Shown: positions 15,945-24,478 of the stretch, piece by piece
Numbering within the stretch: the stretch's first letter is position 1
Layout: every line of letters starts with the position of its first letter
Origin: Sphingomonas bacterium
Lineage (GTDB): Bacteria; Pseudomonadota; Alphaproteobacteria; Sphingomonadales; Sphingomonadaceae
NCBI GenBank assembly: GCA_030149245.1
Contig: JASBRX010000011.1
Coordinates: forward strand, 150,343-214,342
Length of the DNA: 64,000 nucleotides
Direction: 5' to 3'
The notes under the pieces: generated by a model
What the model was told of the DNA's origin: nothing
The model's database searches: none
The model's input: only the letters and a program-made list of their open reading frames with translations
Program-made: the position numbers and the translations under genes

Positions 15945-17144
15945 ATGGCAGAGGCTGCAGCGAAACGCCAACCGGGCATATCGGGGATCATTCGGGGAAT
16001 CGTCATCGGTGCGGCGCTTGCGCTGTCCGCCTGCGTCCGCCCGTCTGGCCCGCCGCCCGAGCCGGTGCGCCCCGGCCCGACCCAGCCGGTCCGTCCGACC
16101 ACTCCGCCGCCGGTGCGCCCCGGCCTGCCCGAAGCCGATACCGAGCGGCACCGCGTCGCCCTGCTCGTGCCGCTGTCGGGCACCAATGCCGGGATCGGCC
16201 GCAGCCTCGCCAACGCGACTCAGCTCGCGATCCTTGATCTGAAGGCGGACAATGTCCGCATCACCACCTACGACACCGCACTTGGCGCGACCGCTGCGGC
16301 GACCCGCGCGCTCGCCGATGGCAACAAGCTGATCCTAGGGCCTTTGCTCGCCGAAGACGCCCGCGCCATCGCCCCGCTCGCGCGCCGCGCCGGGGTGCCC
16401 GTGCTCAGCTTTTCGAACGACACCGGCGTTGCCGGCAACGGCACCTATGTGATGGGCTACACGCCTGCCCAGTCGATCGAGCGTGTGGTCGATTATGCCC
16501 GGCGCAGCGGCGTCACCGAATTCGCCGGCCTGATGCCGACCGGCCTTTATGGCGATCGTGCCAGCACCGCCTTCCTGCGCGCGGTGGAAGGCGCGGGCGG
16601 CAAGGTCACCGCACTCGAAACCTATAATCGCGGCGCGCCCGCGATGAATGCCGCGATCGCCCGCCTCGCCCGCTCGCCGTTTCAGGCGGTGCTGATCGCC
16701 GACAGCGCGAGCGGCGCGGTCACCGCGGTCCCCGGCATCCGCCGCGCCAACGCGACTGCCAAGGTGCTCGGCACCGAATTGTGGAACAGCGACTCGTCGG
16801 TGGGCGGCATGACCGCGCTCAACGGAAGCTGGTTCGCCAGCGTCTCCGACACGCTCTACCGCACCTATGCCGGCAAGTATCGCGCGCGCTTCGGCGCGGC
16901 GCCCTATCGCCTCTCGACGCTCGGCTATGACGCAGTGCTGCTCACCGTCCGCATCGCACGAGACTGGCGGCCCGGCGACAATTTCCCGACCGGTCGCCTC
17001 AGCGACGAGGGCGGGTTCGGCGGCATCGACGGCGCCTTTCGCTTTGGCCGCGACGGCGTCGCCGAACGCGCGCTCGAGGTGCAGGAGATCAGGGGCGGCA
17101 CGACCGTCACCGTCTCCCCGGCCCCGCAAGGGTTTGGTCGATAA
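15945..17144 (+). CDS. Penicillin-binding protein activator (LpoA-like) lipoprotein
   Basis: A 399-residue lipoprotein with lipobox 'ALSAC' (Cys30) and a Pro-rich linker ('RPGPTQPVRPTTPPPVRPG') up to about residue 60. The rest is a type-I periplasmic-binding-protein-like domain ('HRVALLVPLSGTNAGIGRSLANATQLA', in part, then 'LGPLLAEDARAIAPLARRAGVPVLSFSND'). This is the C-terminal-domain architecture of LpoA, which activates the bifunctional peptidoglycan synthase PBP1a from the outer membrane in E. coli. Whether the sphingomonad protein does the same is inference. It is divergent from rsmI, and its stop is at the border of a type A repeat. Confidence 0.85.
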   Translation: MAEAAAKRQPGISGIIRGIVIGAALALSACVRPSGPPPEPVRPGPTQPVRPTTPPPVRPGLPEADTERHRVALLVPLSGTNAGIGRSLANATQLAILDLKADNVRITTYDTALGATAAATRALADGNKLILGPLLAEDARAIAPLARRAGVPVLSFSNDTGVAGNGTYVMGYTPAQSIERVVDYARRSGVTEFAGLMPTGLYGDRASTAFLRAVEGAGGKVTALETYNRGAPAMNAAIARLARSPFQAVLIADSASGAVTAVPGIRRANATAKVLGTELWNSDSSVGGMTALNGSWFASVSDTLYRTYAGKYRARFGAAPYRLSTLGYDAVLLTVRIARDWRPGDNFPTGRLSDEGGFGGIDGAFRFGRDGVAERALEVQEIRGGTTVTVSPAPQGFGR

Positions 17145-17271
17145 AATCCTCCCCTGTAAGGGGAGGTGGCAGCGCGCAGCGCTGACGGAGGGGTGTCGCG
17201 CGATCGAGAGGGTGACACCCCTCCCCCACCGCCTCCGGCGGCGGTCCCCCTCCCCTTGCAGGGGAGGATTT
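17144..17271. repeat. Type A inverted-repeat element, copy 3
   Basis: Termini AAATCCTCCCCTGTAAGGGG and the near reverse complement CCCCTTGCAGGGGAGGATTT. The inner left part reads 'GGTGGCAGCGCGCAGCGCTGACGGAGGGG'-like sequence in two overlapping modules; the inner right part 'CACCGCCTCCGGCGGCGGTCC'. It lies exactly between the stop of the LpoA-like gene (TAA 17142-17144) and the stop of hemW (17270-17272), so it probably works as a shared bidirectional terminator. Confidence 0.88.
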
Positions 17272-18409
17272 AGCGCACCACCTCGCGCAGGATTCCCTCC
17301 AGCACCGGCATCCCCGCCGCAGTAACCCGCAGCCGCTCCCCCTCGCGCACGATCAACCCATGCGCCGCGAGCCGCCCTACCGCGCCCGAATCGACAAACC
17401 CCGCCCCAATCCGCCCCAGATCGACCCCCTCGGCCAGCCTCAGCCCCATCACCAGCGCCTCGGTCGCGCGCTCGGCCGCCGTCAGCGCCACCTCCTCCTG
17501 CGTCCCATGCCCGTTGCGCGCCACCGCGCTCAGCCAGTTCTCCGGCTTCTTGTGCCGCGTCGTCGCATGGCCGGTCCGCCGCCCATGCGCCCCCGGCCCG
17601 ACCCCGGCATAATCGGTATAGCGCCAGTAACTCAGATTATGCCGACTCTCCGCCCCCGGCCGGGCATGGTTCGACACCTCGTACAGCGGCAGCCCCGCTG
17701 CCCCGGTCAGCGCCTGCGTTACGTCCCACAGATCCGCCGCCGCATCCGCATCAGGAATCACCAGATCGCCCTTCGCCGCCAGCGTCGCAAAGCGCGTCCC
17801 CGGCTCGATCGTCAGCTGATACAGCGACAGATGCTCGGTCCCGAAGCTCAGCGCGCGGGCCAGCTCCGCCTCCCAATCCGCCACCGATTGCCCCGGCCGC
17901 GCGTAGATCAGGTCGAAACTCACCCGCCCGAAATGCTTTTGCGCCGTCGCCAGCGCCCCCAGCCCCTCGGCCACGCCATGCGCGCGCCCGAGAAACGCCA
18001 GCGCATCATCGTCCAGTGCCTGCAGCCCCAGCGACACGCGATTCACCCCCGCCGCGGCCAGATCTGCGAACCGCGCCGCCTCGACCGATGACGGGTTCGC
18101 CTCCAGCGTCACTTCCAGATCGCCCTGCGGGCTCCACGCCGCCACCGCCGCGTCGATCACCGCCGCGACCGTCCCGGGCGGCATCAGCGACGGCGTGCCG
18201 CCCCCGAAAAAAATCGACCCCAGCGCCCGTCCGGGCAGCAGCGCCGCCTCATGCTTGAGGTCGGCGAGCAGCGCCTTGCGCCACGCATCCTGGTCCACCA
18301 CCTCGCGGACATGGCTGTTGAAATCGCAATAGGGGCATTTGGACACGCAGAACGGCCAGTGGACGTAAAGCGCCAGCGGGGCCGCAGCATTCGGTTCGGA
18401 ACCATTCAT
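17270..18409 (-). CDS. hemW: HemW-type radical SAM heme chaperone (coproporphyrinogen oxidase-like)
   Basis: A 379-residue radical-SAM protein. The [4Fe-4S] motif CxxxCxxC is at Cys21, Cys25 and Cys28 ('WPFCVSKCPYCDFNSH'); 'IFFGGGTPSLM' is the SAM-binding GGE-like region; 'LSLYQLTIEPGTRFA' and 'YEVSNHARPGAESRHNLSYW' are HemN/HemW family segments. It lacks the longer N-terminal extension of true HemN, and the single Cys after the motif is Phe, which fits HemW, a heme carrier or chaperone rather than an oxidase. Start 18409 lies 13 bp from the divergent CAP gene. In many alphaproteobacteria hemW directly follows rdgB; here about 2 kb intervene. Confidence 0.88.
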   Translation of the reverse strand: MNGSEPNAAAPLALYVHWPFCVSKCPYCDFNSHVREVVDQDAWRKALLADLKHEAALLPGRALGSIFFGGGTPSLMPPGTVAAVIDAAVAAWSPQGDLEVTLEANPSSVEAARFADLAAAGVNRVSLGLQALDDDALAFLGRAHGVAEGLGALATAQKHFGRVSFDLIYARPGQSVADWEAELARALSFGTEHLSLYQLTIEPGTRFATLAAKGDLVIPDADAAADLWDVTQALTGAAGLPLYEVSNHARPGAESRHNLSYWRYTDYAGVGPGAHGRRTGHATTRHKKPENWLSAVARNGHGTQEEVALTAAERATEALVMGLRLAEGVDLGRIGAGFVDSGAVGRLAAHGLIVREGERLRVTAAGMPVLEGILREVVR

Positions 18410-18421
18410 GTTGCGCGCGCT

Positions 18422-19015
18422 ATGCGCGGAAACGAGGTTTTCCGAAAGATGCTGCTCCTCCCCCTCCTGCTCCTCGCCGCCTGTTCGCCCCAAGGTGCAG
18501 CGGTTCAAAACGAAGCCCCCAGAGAATTCGTCGAGCGCCGCGAGTCGCTCGAACCCGCCCCGCGCGGCACCGAACGCCTGCGCACCGCGATGCTCGACGC
18601 ACACAACGCCGCCCGCGCCGAGGTGGGGGTGCCGCCGCTCGCCTGGGACGACGCCCTCGCCCGCGACGCCGCCGCCTATGCCCGCGTCCTCGCGCGCAGC
18701 GGCAAGTTCGAACACGCCAAGCAACCGCGCGGCCCCGCCGCACAGGGCGAAAATCTCTGGAAAGGCACAAGCAGCGCCTATCGCTACGCAGAAATGGCCG
18801 GCCATTGGGTCGCGGAGAAACGCGACTATCTCAACCGCCCGATCCCGAATATCAGCCGCACCGGCCGCTTCGTCGATGCCGGCCACTATGCCCAGATCGT
18901 CTGGTCGCGCACCACCCGCGTCGGCTGTGCCCTCGCCAGCAATGCGCGCGAGGATGTCCTGGTCTGCCGCTACTCCCCTGCGGGCAATGTGATGGGACAG
19001 GTTGCGCTGCCGTGA
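18422..19015 (+). CDS. CAP-domain (SCP/PR-1-like) lipoprotein
   Basis: A 197-residue secreted protein with signal peptide 'FRKMLLLPLLLLAAC' and lipobox Cys at about 22. The CAP domain begins near residue 52 ('LRTAMLDAHNAARAEVGVPPLAW') and shows the family His and Glu positions: 'DAHNAAR', 'QGENLW', 'GHYAQIVWSRTTRVGCA' and 'VCRYSPAGNVMGQ'. Bacterial CAP proteins are secreted and mostly uncharacterised. The start at 18422 gives a charged n-region before the hydrophobic core; 18449 is an alternative that starts inside it. It is divergent from hemW with only 12 bp between the start codons. Confidence 0.82.
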   Translation: MRGNEVFRKMLLLPLLLLAACSPQGAAVQNEAPREFVERRESLEPAPRGTERLRTAMLDAHNAARAEVGVPPLAWDDALARDAAAYARVLARSGKFEHAKQPRGPAAQGENLWKGTSSAYRYAEMAGHWVAEKRDYLNRPIPNISRTGRFVDAGHYAQIVWSRTTRVGCALASNAREDVLVCRYSPAGNVMGQVALP

Positions 19016-19019
19016 GCTC

Positions 19020-19188
19020 ATTCCTCCCCTGAGCTCGCTCAGGGGAGGTGGCAGCGCGCAGCGCTGACGGAGGGGCCGCCCTCGCAGAGGGCGGAATTTT
19101 GCCGAGCTGTTCACGGCTGTCTGCGCAGCCGCCCCTCCACCACCGCCTTCGGCGGCGGTCCCCCTCCCCTGCACAGCAGGGGAGGAAT
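19020..19188. repeat. Type A inverted-repeat element, copy 4
   Basis: Termini ATTCCTCCCCTGAGC...GGGGAGG and CCTCCCCTGC...GGGGAGGAAT. Inner modules 'GGCAGCGCGCAGCGCTGACGG' on the left and 'CCTCCACCACCGCCTTCGG' with 'CGGCGGTCC' on the right are shared with copies 3, 6, 7 and 8. A central block 'GCCGCCCTCGCAGAGGGCGGAATTTTGCCGAGC' (given in halves) recurs almost unchanged in copy 6 at 24325. The element separates two convergent genes. Confidence 0.88.
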
Positions 19189-19197
19189 GGGCAGGCA

Positions 19198-19863
19198 TCA
19201 ACTGCCCGGCCTTGCCCGCGCCCTCATCCGCTCGACCCGCGCAAACGACTTCTCCTCGCGCCCGAACAGCTGGAATTTCGGCGTCCGCCCCGCCGCCTCA
19301 TCGGCCTCCAGCCGCCGCTCCAGCTTGCGGATGCCGAAACTGCCCTTGATGCAACAGATGCACCCGCACGGCGTCATCCCGTTCGCGCCGGGCATATATC
19401 GCCATCCGGTCACCTGCGGCAGCATCTTGAAGCGCAATATCTCGCTCCGCGCGATCGGCCGCGATATCGTCACCTGAAATCCCTCAGGCGACGACGGCAG
19501 TGCCCGTCCGCGCTGCACCGCCCTCGACGCCTTGTCAGCCACCCGCGCCATCACCGGATCGCGCTGCTCGGCCAGGAGCATCAGCGCCACCGCCTCCGCC
19601 GCGCGCATCGCCACCGGGGCGCCATTGTAGTGCGACACCTCGACCATCTCGTCATCGGGCATGCGGAAATAGACCCCCGCGATCGTCCCGCCGCCCATCC
19701 GCCGCAACTCGCGCAGCCATTGGTGCGCGATGTTGAACTCCCGCGTCACCGGCAACGCATAGACGCGGTCGGGCCGCCACCCGTCCCGCTTCACGAACGC
19801 GATCCCCCCGCGCCGGATGCCGGGCAGGTTGCGATGGCTGGTCAAATGGACGAATGTGGCCAT
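19198..19863 (-). CDS. Conserved protein of unknown function with CGCICC motif; possible ADP-ribosyltransferase-like N terminus
   Basis: A 221-residue protein that I do not recognise with certainty. The N-terminal half ('FVHLTSHRNLPGIRRGGI', then 'VYALPVT', then 'GVYFRMPDDEMVEVSHYN') is reminiscent of the ADP-ribosyltransferase-like fold of KptA/DarT-type proteins, which begin with an H-x-[TS] strand and a 'L-x-x-I-x-x-x-G[IL]' helix. The C-terminal half has 'LPQVTGWRYMPGANG' and a cysteine cluster 'CGCICC', followed by a basic 'KGSFGIRKLERR' segment. No signal peptide or membrane segment is present. The start at 19863 is the first Met before the conserved-looking strand; upstream sequence looks non-coding. 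The fold suggestion is weak. Confidence 0.6.
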   Translation of the reverse strand: MATFVHLTSHRNLPGIRRGGIAFVKRDGWRPDRVYALPVTREFNIAHQWLRELRRMGGGTIAGVYFRMPDDEMVEVSHYNGAPVAMRAAEAVALMLLAEQRDPVMARVADKASRAVQRGRALPSSPEGFQVTISRPIARSEILRFKMLPQVTGWRYMPGANGMTPCGCICCIKGSFGIRKLERRLEADEAAGRTPKFQLFGREEKSFARVERMRARARPGS

Positions 19864-19953
19864 GCCCCCTTGCGTATCGTGCGCAGCTCGCACCCGCCAG
19901 CATTTGACCGATTTTGTCAGGGACCGCACAGGGCCGTCAGACGTTCTGCGACC

Positions 19954-20442
19954 ATGGCTGACACCGATACACCCCGCGCACTACTGATCGTCGCGCTCCA
20001 GGATTTGCACGATGCGGAACTGGCGTGGATCGAACGGTCCGCAGAGTTGCAACGCAATGCGTCCTACCGGATCGGCACCTATCTCGCCGAAGAGGCCCGC
20101 GCCGCACAGGCGCAGGCGGAGCGCCTTACCTCGGCAATCGCGACGCTCGACGGCGACGTGCAGGGTCCACCCAATATCTGGCTGCGCGCGATCCTCGACG
20201 ATGCTGCGCGCGACGCCGACACGATCGCCCCCGGCCCGCTGCGCGACACGGCTTTGGTCGGCGCGTTCCGCAAGGGAAAGCAGGCCGAACGGGTCAGCTA
20301 TGAAACCGCGATTGGTCTCGCCCGGCGCATGAATCAGGACGAACTGGTCCGCACGCTCACCGTGTCGCGCGACGAGGAAGCGCGCACCGACGCCGCGCTC
20401 ATCCTCCTCCTCGACACCGTCCTGCGCGATTTGGTGGTTTAA
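19954..20442 (+). CDS. Ferritin-like DUF892 (YciF-type) protein
   Basis: A 162-residue, all-helical protein. The opening '[23 protein letters not shown]' has the 'L-x-D-L-x-x-A-E' pattern of DUF892 ferritin-like proteins, and '[20 protein letters not shown]' plus '[17 protein letters not shown]' resemble the later helices with their Glu residues. In the family a four-helix bundle may bind a di-metal centre; YciE/YciF of enterobacteria are stress-induced. The metal ligands are incompletely conserved here, so assignment is moderate. The stop overlaps the rdgB stop on the other strand by 4 bp. Confidence 0.65.
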   Translation: MADTDTPRALLIVALQDLHDAELAWIERSAELQRNASYRIGTYLAEEARAAQAQAERLTSAIATLDGDVQGPPNIWLRAILDDAARDADTIAPGPLRDTALVGAFRKGKQAERVSYETAIGLARRMNQDELVRTLTVSRDEEARTDAALILLLDTVLRDLVV

Positions 20443-21107
20443 AACACCGCCGCCACCAACTGCGCGAACGCATCCGCACGGTGGCTCATCGCGTGCTTCG
20501 CCGCCGGGTTGATCTCGCCAAAGCTGCGCTCATAGCCCTCGGGCACGAACATCGGGTCATAGCCAAAGCCCTTGTCCCCGCGCGGCGGCCAGATCAGCGT
20601 GCCATCGACCCGCCCCTCGAACCATTCGACATGCCCGTCGGGCCAGGCGAGCGCCAGCGCACACACGAAATGCGCCGCGCGCGACGTGCCCTCGGGCATC
20701 GCGTCGAGCTTGTCGTTCACCCGCCGCATCGCCAGATCGAAATCGCGGCCTTCGCCGGTCACCGGCTTCAGCCCCGCAATCCCCGGATCGGGCAGGCCCC
20801 AGCGCGCCGAGAAAATCCCCGGATCGCCGCCCAGCGCCTCGACGCACAGCCCGCTGTCATCGGCCAGCGCCGGCAGTCCTGACAGGTCCGCCGCCTGCAT
20901 CGCCTTCAGCTCGGCATTGGCGACGAAGGTCGTGCCGGTCTCTTCCGGCTCGGGCAGATCGAGCGACGCCGCGCTGATCGGTTCGATGCCATAGGGGGCG
21001 AGCAGCTCGCGAATCTCGCGCACCTTGCCTTCATTATGGCTGGCGATGACCAGCTTGCCCGGAACGAGCTTGCGGATCGCCTGCGGAACCGCGCCCTCGC
21101 CGCTCAC
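20439..21107 (-). CDS. rdgB: RdgB/HAM1-family XTP/dITP diphosphatase
   Basis: A 222-residue enzyme that hydrolyses dITP, dXTP and ITP to monophosphates, keeping non-canonical purines out of nucleic acids. Family motifs: '[18 protein letters not shown]' near the N terminus, '[26 protein letters not shown]', '[15 protein letters not shown]' and '[20 protein letters not shown]'. The start is GTG at 21105-21107, which overlaps the rph stop (GTGA), so rph and rdgB are translationally coupled. No ATG lies closer to the conserved N terminus. Confidence 0.9.
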   Translation of the reverse strand: MSGEGAVPQAIRKLVPGKLVIASHNEGKVREIRELLAPYGIEPISAASLDLPEPEETGTTFVANAELKAMQAADLSGLPALADDSGLCVEALGGDPGIFSARWGLPDPGIAGLKPVTGEGRDFDLAMRRVNDKLDAMPEGTSRAAHFVCALALAWPDGHVEWFEGRVDGTLIWPPRGDKGFGYDPMFVPEGYERSFGEINPAAKHAMSHRADAFAQLVAAVF

Positions 21108-21820
21108 CGTCCCGCCGCCTTCAACTGCGCCGCGAAAATCTCGCCGCACCCGATCCGCGCGAGGCGCAGCAGCCGCAGCAGCCCTTCCTCGTCATAGGTC
21201 GCCCCCTCGGCGGTCGCCTGCGCCTCGGCGATCTTGCCGTCCGCCAGCAGCACGAAGTTCGCGTCCGCATCCGCCGCGCTGTCCTCGTCATAGTCGAGGT
21301 CGAGCACCGGATTGCCCTGATAGATGCCGCACGACACCGCCGCGACCTGCTGCGTGATCGGATCGCCGGTCAGCTTGCCCTCGGCGATCAGTCTGTCGAC
21401 CGCGAGGCGCAGCGCGACCCACGCGCCGCTGATCGCCGCCGTGCGGGTGCCGCCATCGGCCTGGATCACGTCGCAATCGAGCGTGATCTGACGCTCGCCC
21501 AGCGCCTTGAGGTCGGTCACCGCGCGCAAGCTGCGCCCGATCAGCCGCTGAATCTCCTGCGTCCGCCCCGACTGCTTGCCCTTCGCCGCCTCGCGGCTGC
21601 CGCGGGTATGCGTCGCGCGCGGGAGCATGCCGTACTCGGCCGTAACCCAGCCCTCGCCCTTGCCGCGCAGGAACGGCGGCACCCGCTCCTCGACGCTCGC
21701 GGTCACCAGCACCTTGGTATTGCCGAAACTCACCAGCACCGATCCCTCGGCATGGATGGTGAAGTTCGGTTCGATGCTGATCGCACGCATCTGATCGGGG
21801 GCGCGGCCGCTGGGGCGCAT
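21104..21820 (-). CDS. rph: Ribonuclease PH
   Basis: A 238-residue phosphorolytic 3'-5' exoribonuclease that trims tRNA 3' ends. Strong family matches: '[20 protein letters not shown]' at the N terminus, '[20 protein letters not shown]', '[18 protein letters not shown]', '[13 protein letters not shown]', '[17 protein letters not shown]' and '[18 protein letters not shown]'. It is first in the rph-rdgB pair. It is divergent from the DUF6438 lipoprotein gene, with hrcA a little further on, an arrangement (hrcA near rph) that is common in alphaproteobacteria. Confidence 0.94.
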   Translation of the reverse strand: MRPSGRAPDQMRAISIEPNFTIHAEGSVLVSFGNTKVLVTASVEERVPPFLRGKGEGWVTAEYGMLPRATHTRGSREAAKGKQSGRTQEIQRLIGRSLRAVTDLKALGERQITLDCDVIQADGGTRTAAISGAWVALRLAVDRLIAEGKLTGDPITQQVAAVSCGIYQGNPVLDLDYDEDSAADADANFVLLADGKIAEAQATAEGATYDEEGLLRLLRLARIGCGEIFAAQLKAAGR

Positions 21821-21910
21821 AGAATAGTCTCCAAGGTTCGTTTCGCTGCGGACCTAGACGCACGGGAACGAACGCGCCAGTCTTGCGCTTCGCTCCGTCG
21901 GAGAAATGGC

Positions 21911-22417
21911 ATGAAACGGCTTGGATTAATCGCGGCGCTCGGTCTGGCAGTTGCGGGCTGTGTGCGCACGCCCGCGCCAGAGACCCCGCCCCCCGCCGCC
22001 GCCGTGACCCGGATCAGCTACAGCACCGGCCCGTGCTTCGGTGCGTGCCCGGTCTACGCCTTCACCGTTCAGGCCAACGGCGATGGCAGCTTCGAGGGCA
22101 AGCGCTTCACCCAGACCGGCGGCACCAAAAGCTTCAAGCTGACCCGCGCCCAGTTCGACCGCTTCGCCGCCGCGCTCGCCCCCTACCGCCCCAAGCCCGG
22201 GACAAGCCGCCGCACCGTCCCCGGCGAAAAGGGCTGCGAACGGGCCGCGACCGACCAGATCAGTGTCGCGATCGTCTGGACCGGCCCAGCCGGCACCAGC
22301 AGCCTCGATCACTATTTCGGCTGCGACATGGAGGCCAACCGCGCCCTGACCGCCGCCCTCGGCAACGCCCCCGACCTGATCCCTGCGCTGACCCCGCTGA
22401 TCGGCGAGCGGCCGTGA
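21911..22417 (+). CDS. DUF6438 domain lipoprotein
   Basis: A 168-residue secreted protein with signal peptide 'MKRLGLIAALGLAVAGC' (lipobox Cys17). The motif 'YSTGPCFGACPVYAFTV' (about 38-54) is the signature of DUF6438, with a Cys pair spaced C-x-x-x-C that could form a disulfide. Two further Cys residues ('GCERA' and 'FGCDMEANRAL') lie in the C-terminal half. Function is unknown. The gene sits between divergent rph and hrcA and ends just before a type A repeat. Confidence 0.8.
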   Translation: MKRLGLIAALGLAVAGCVRTPAPETPPPAAAVTRISYSTGPCFGACPVYAFTVQANGDGSFEGKRFTQTGGTKSFKLTRAQFDRFAAALAPYRPKPGTSRRTVPGEKGCERAATDQISVAIVWTGPAGTSSLDHYFGCDMEANRALTAALGNAPDLIPALTPLIGERP

Positions 22418-22434
22418 GCGCAATACTGCTAGCC

Positions 22435-22564
22435 ATTCCTCCCCCGGAGGGGGAGGGGGACCGCCGCAGGCGGCGGAGGGGTAGTTTTGGCAAGCGGCGT
22501 CGCGTGCGGAAAATACCCCTCCGTCAGTGCTGCGCACTGCCACCTCCCCCTCCGGGGGAGGAAT
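22435..22564. repeat. Type A inverted-repeat element, copy 5
   Basis: Termini ATTCCTCCCCCGGAGGGGGA and the reverse complement ending GGGGGAGGAAT. The inner left part 'CCGCCGCAGGCGGCGGAGGGG' and inner right part 'CCCTCCGTCAGTGCTGCGCACTGCC' are the same modules as in other copies but swapped in order, so the element can be inserted in either orientation. It lies between co-directional genes (lipoprotein and hrcA). Confidence 0.87.
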
Positions 22565-22642
22565 GGCTGATCGCGGCAACTCCCGCTTTCGCGGGGATGA
22601 CTAACGTGTAATTTTGCCGCGACGACATTAGATTGCGACCGC

Positions 22643-23686
22643 ATGACCACCCCGCCGATCACCGAGCTGACCGACCGCGCCCGCGACATCTTTCGCGTCG
22701 TGGTGGAATCGTATCTCGACGCCGGCCAGCCGGTGGGCTCGCGCACCATCTCACGCGCGCCGGGCCTCAACCTCTCCCCCGCCTCGATCCGCAACGTCAT
22801 GCAGGATCTTGAGGAGCTCGGCCTGCTCGCCGCGCCGCATACCAGCGCCGGGCGGATGCCGACCGAGCTTGGCCTGCGCCTGTTCGTCGATGGCATGATG
22901 CAGGCCAACGAACCCTCGGCGGAAGAACGCGCCGCGATTGAGGCGCGTGCCGACGCGCGCGGCCCAGTCGAGGAGGCGCTCGCCGCCACCACTGCCGCGC
23001 TGTCGGGCCTGTCGGCCTGCGCCGGCATGGTGCTGGTGCCCAAGGCGGAGCGCGTGTTGCGCCAGTTCGGCTTCGTGCCGCTCGGCAACGACCGTGCACT
23101 TGCGGTGCTGGTGGGTGAGGACGGGTCGGTCGAAAACCGCGTGATCGACCTACCCCCCGGCCTGCCCCCGGCGACGCTGGAACAGGCCGCCAATTATCTC
23201 ACCGCCACGCTCGGCGGCCTGACGCTGTCGCAAGCCCGCACCCGCATCGCCAATCAGATCGCCAGCGAACGCGCCGCGCTCGACGATGCCGCCCGCACCC
23301 TGGTCGAACGCGGCCTCGCGGTCTGGTCGCAGGATGGCGACGATCGCCCCGTGCTGATCGTGCGCGGCCAGGGCCGGTTGCTCGAATCCGCGCTGGCCGA
23401 GGATCTCGACCGCGTTACCCGCCTGCTCGACGAGCTGGAGGGCAAGGAAGAAATCGCACGCCTGCTCGACAGCGCGCGCGAGGCCGACGCCGCGCGCATC
23501 TTCATCGGGTCGGAGAACAAGCTATTTGCCCTCTCCGGCTCCTCCGTGATCGCCAAACCCGTCCGCGCGATGGACGGCCGCGTCGTCGGCGTGGTGGGGG
23601 TTATCGGCCCGACGCGGTTGAACTATGCGCGCGTCGTGCCCATGGTGGATTTCACCGCTTCAACCTTGGCCAGATTGCTGGCCTGA
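22643..23686 (+). CDS. hrcA: Heat-inducible transcriptional repressor HrcA
   Basis: A 347-residue repressor. The N-terminal winged helix is recognisable ('LTDRARDIFRVVVESYLDAGQPVGSRTIS', in part, then 'LSPASIRNVMQDLEELGLLAAPHTSAGRMPT'), followed by the GAF-like dimerisation domain ('NRVIDLPPGLPP', 'IFIGSEN') and the C-terminal 'GVVGVIGPTRLNYARVVPMVDF'. HrcA binds CIRCE operators (TTAGCACTC-N9-GAGTGCTAA) of chaperone operons. I find no CIRCE in this window, including upstream of hrcA-grpE and clpB, so its targets, probably groESL, lie elsewhere. It is co-directional with grpE (24 bp gap). Confidence 0.95.
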   Translation: MTTPPITELTDRARDIFRVVVESYLDAGQPVGSRTISRAPGLNLSPASIRNVMQDLEELGLLAAPHTSAGRMPTELGLRLFVDGMMQANEPSAEERAAIEARADARGPVEEALAATTAALSGLSACAGMVLVPKAERVLRQFGFVPLGNDRALAVLVGEDGSVENRVIDLPPGLPPATLEQAANYLTATLGGLTLSQARTRIANQIASERAALDDAARTLVERGLAVWSQDGDDRPVLIVRGQGRLLESALAEDLDRVTRLLDELEGKEEIARLLDSAREADAARIFIGSENKLFALSGSSVIAKPVRAMDGRVVGVVGVIGPTRLNYARVVPMVDFTASTLARLLA

Positions 23687-23710
23687 ACCATCAGAAAACA
23701 CGCAGGAACC

Positions 23711-24259
23711 ATGACCGAAGAACCCAAGACCGAAGCGACCGAAGACCTCCGTCAGGAAACCGCAGAGGCCGCCCCCGAAGTGGCCGAACAGGACCGCGTC
23801 GCCGCGCTCGAGGCGGAACTCGCAGAAGCCAAGTCCGCCACCCTCTACGCCCGCGCCGAGGCGCAGAACCTGCTGCGCCGCGCGCAGAAGGAAGCCGAGG
23901 ACGCGCGAAACTATGCCGCGACCGGCTTTGCCCGCGACATCCTGTCGGTCGCCGATAATCTCGGCCGCGCGCTCGCTGCGATCCCTGAGGAGCTGCGCGA
24001 GGACGACAAGATGAAGGGGCTGATCACCGGCCTCGAAGCCACCGGCCGCGAACTCGACAGCGTCTTCGCCCGCCACGGCATCTCGAAAATCACCGCGCTC
24101 GGCGAAGCGCTCGACCCCAATCGCCACCAGGCGATGATGGAAATGCCCAGCGCCGATGCCGAACCGGGCACGATCGTGCAGGAAATCCAGTCGGGCTACA
24201 TGATCCGCGACCGCCTGCTCCGCCCCGCGTTGGTGGGTGTGGCGAAGAAGCCGGATTGA
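23711..24259 (+). CDS. grpE: Nucleotide exchange factor GrpE
   Basis: A 182-residue co-chaperone of DnaK. A long acidic, helical N-terminal region (Glu/Ala-rich to about residue 60) leads into the GrpE core: 'YARAEAQNLLRRAQKEAEDARNYA', 'FARDILSVADNLGRAL' and 'LDPNRHQAMMEMPSADAEPGTIVQEIQSGYMIRDRLLRPALVGVAK' (in pieces). The dimeric coiled coil and the beta wing that releases ADP from DnaK are both present. It follows hrcA closely and ends at a type A repeat, which probably terminates the hrcA-grpE transcript. Confidence 0.95.
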   Translation: MTEEPKTEATEDLRQETAEAAPEVAEQDRVAALEAELAEAKSATLYARAEAQNLLRRAQKEAEDARNYAATGFARDILSVADNLGRALAAIPEELREDDKMKGLITGLEATGRELDSVFARHGISKITALGEALDPNRHQAMMEMPSADAEPGTIVQEIQSGYMIRDRLLRPALVGVAKKPD

Positions 24260-24263
24260 TCCC

Positions 24264-24432
24264 AATTCCTCCCCTGAGCTTGCTCAGGGGAGGGGGACCG
24301 CCCGCGCAGCGGGGGGTGGAGGGGCCGCCCCGTAGAGGGCGGAATTTGGCCGAGCCGCTCCGGCCGTCTGCGCGGCCGCCCCTCCGTCAGCGCTCCGCGC
24401 TGCCACCTCCCCTGCGGGGCAGGGGAGGAATT
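24264..24432. repeat. Type A inverted-repeat element, copy 6
   Basis: Termini AATTCCTCCCCTGAGCTTGC and GGGGCAGGGGAGGAATT. The centre carries 'GGGCCGCCCCGTAGAGGGCGG' with 'AATTTGGCCGAGC', almost the same as the centre of copy 4, and the right part 'CCTCCGTCAGCGCTCCGCGCTGCCACC'. It lies between grpE and glnD. Confidence 0.88.
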
Positions 24433-24478
24433 AGCGAGCCGCCTAGCGCCCGCCCCACATCTCCCCTATCTCCCCCTC

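Noticed and set aside
22567..22642. CIRCE operator upstream of hrcA
   Set aside because: No TTAGCACTC or GAGTGCTAA half-site is present here or upstream of clpB.
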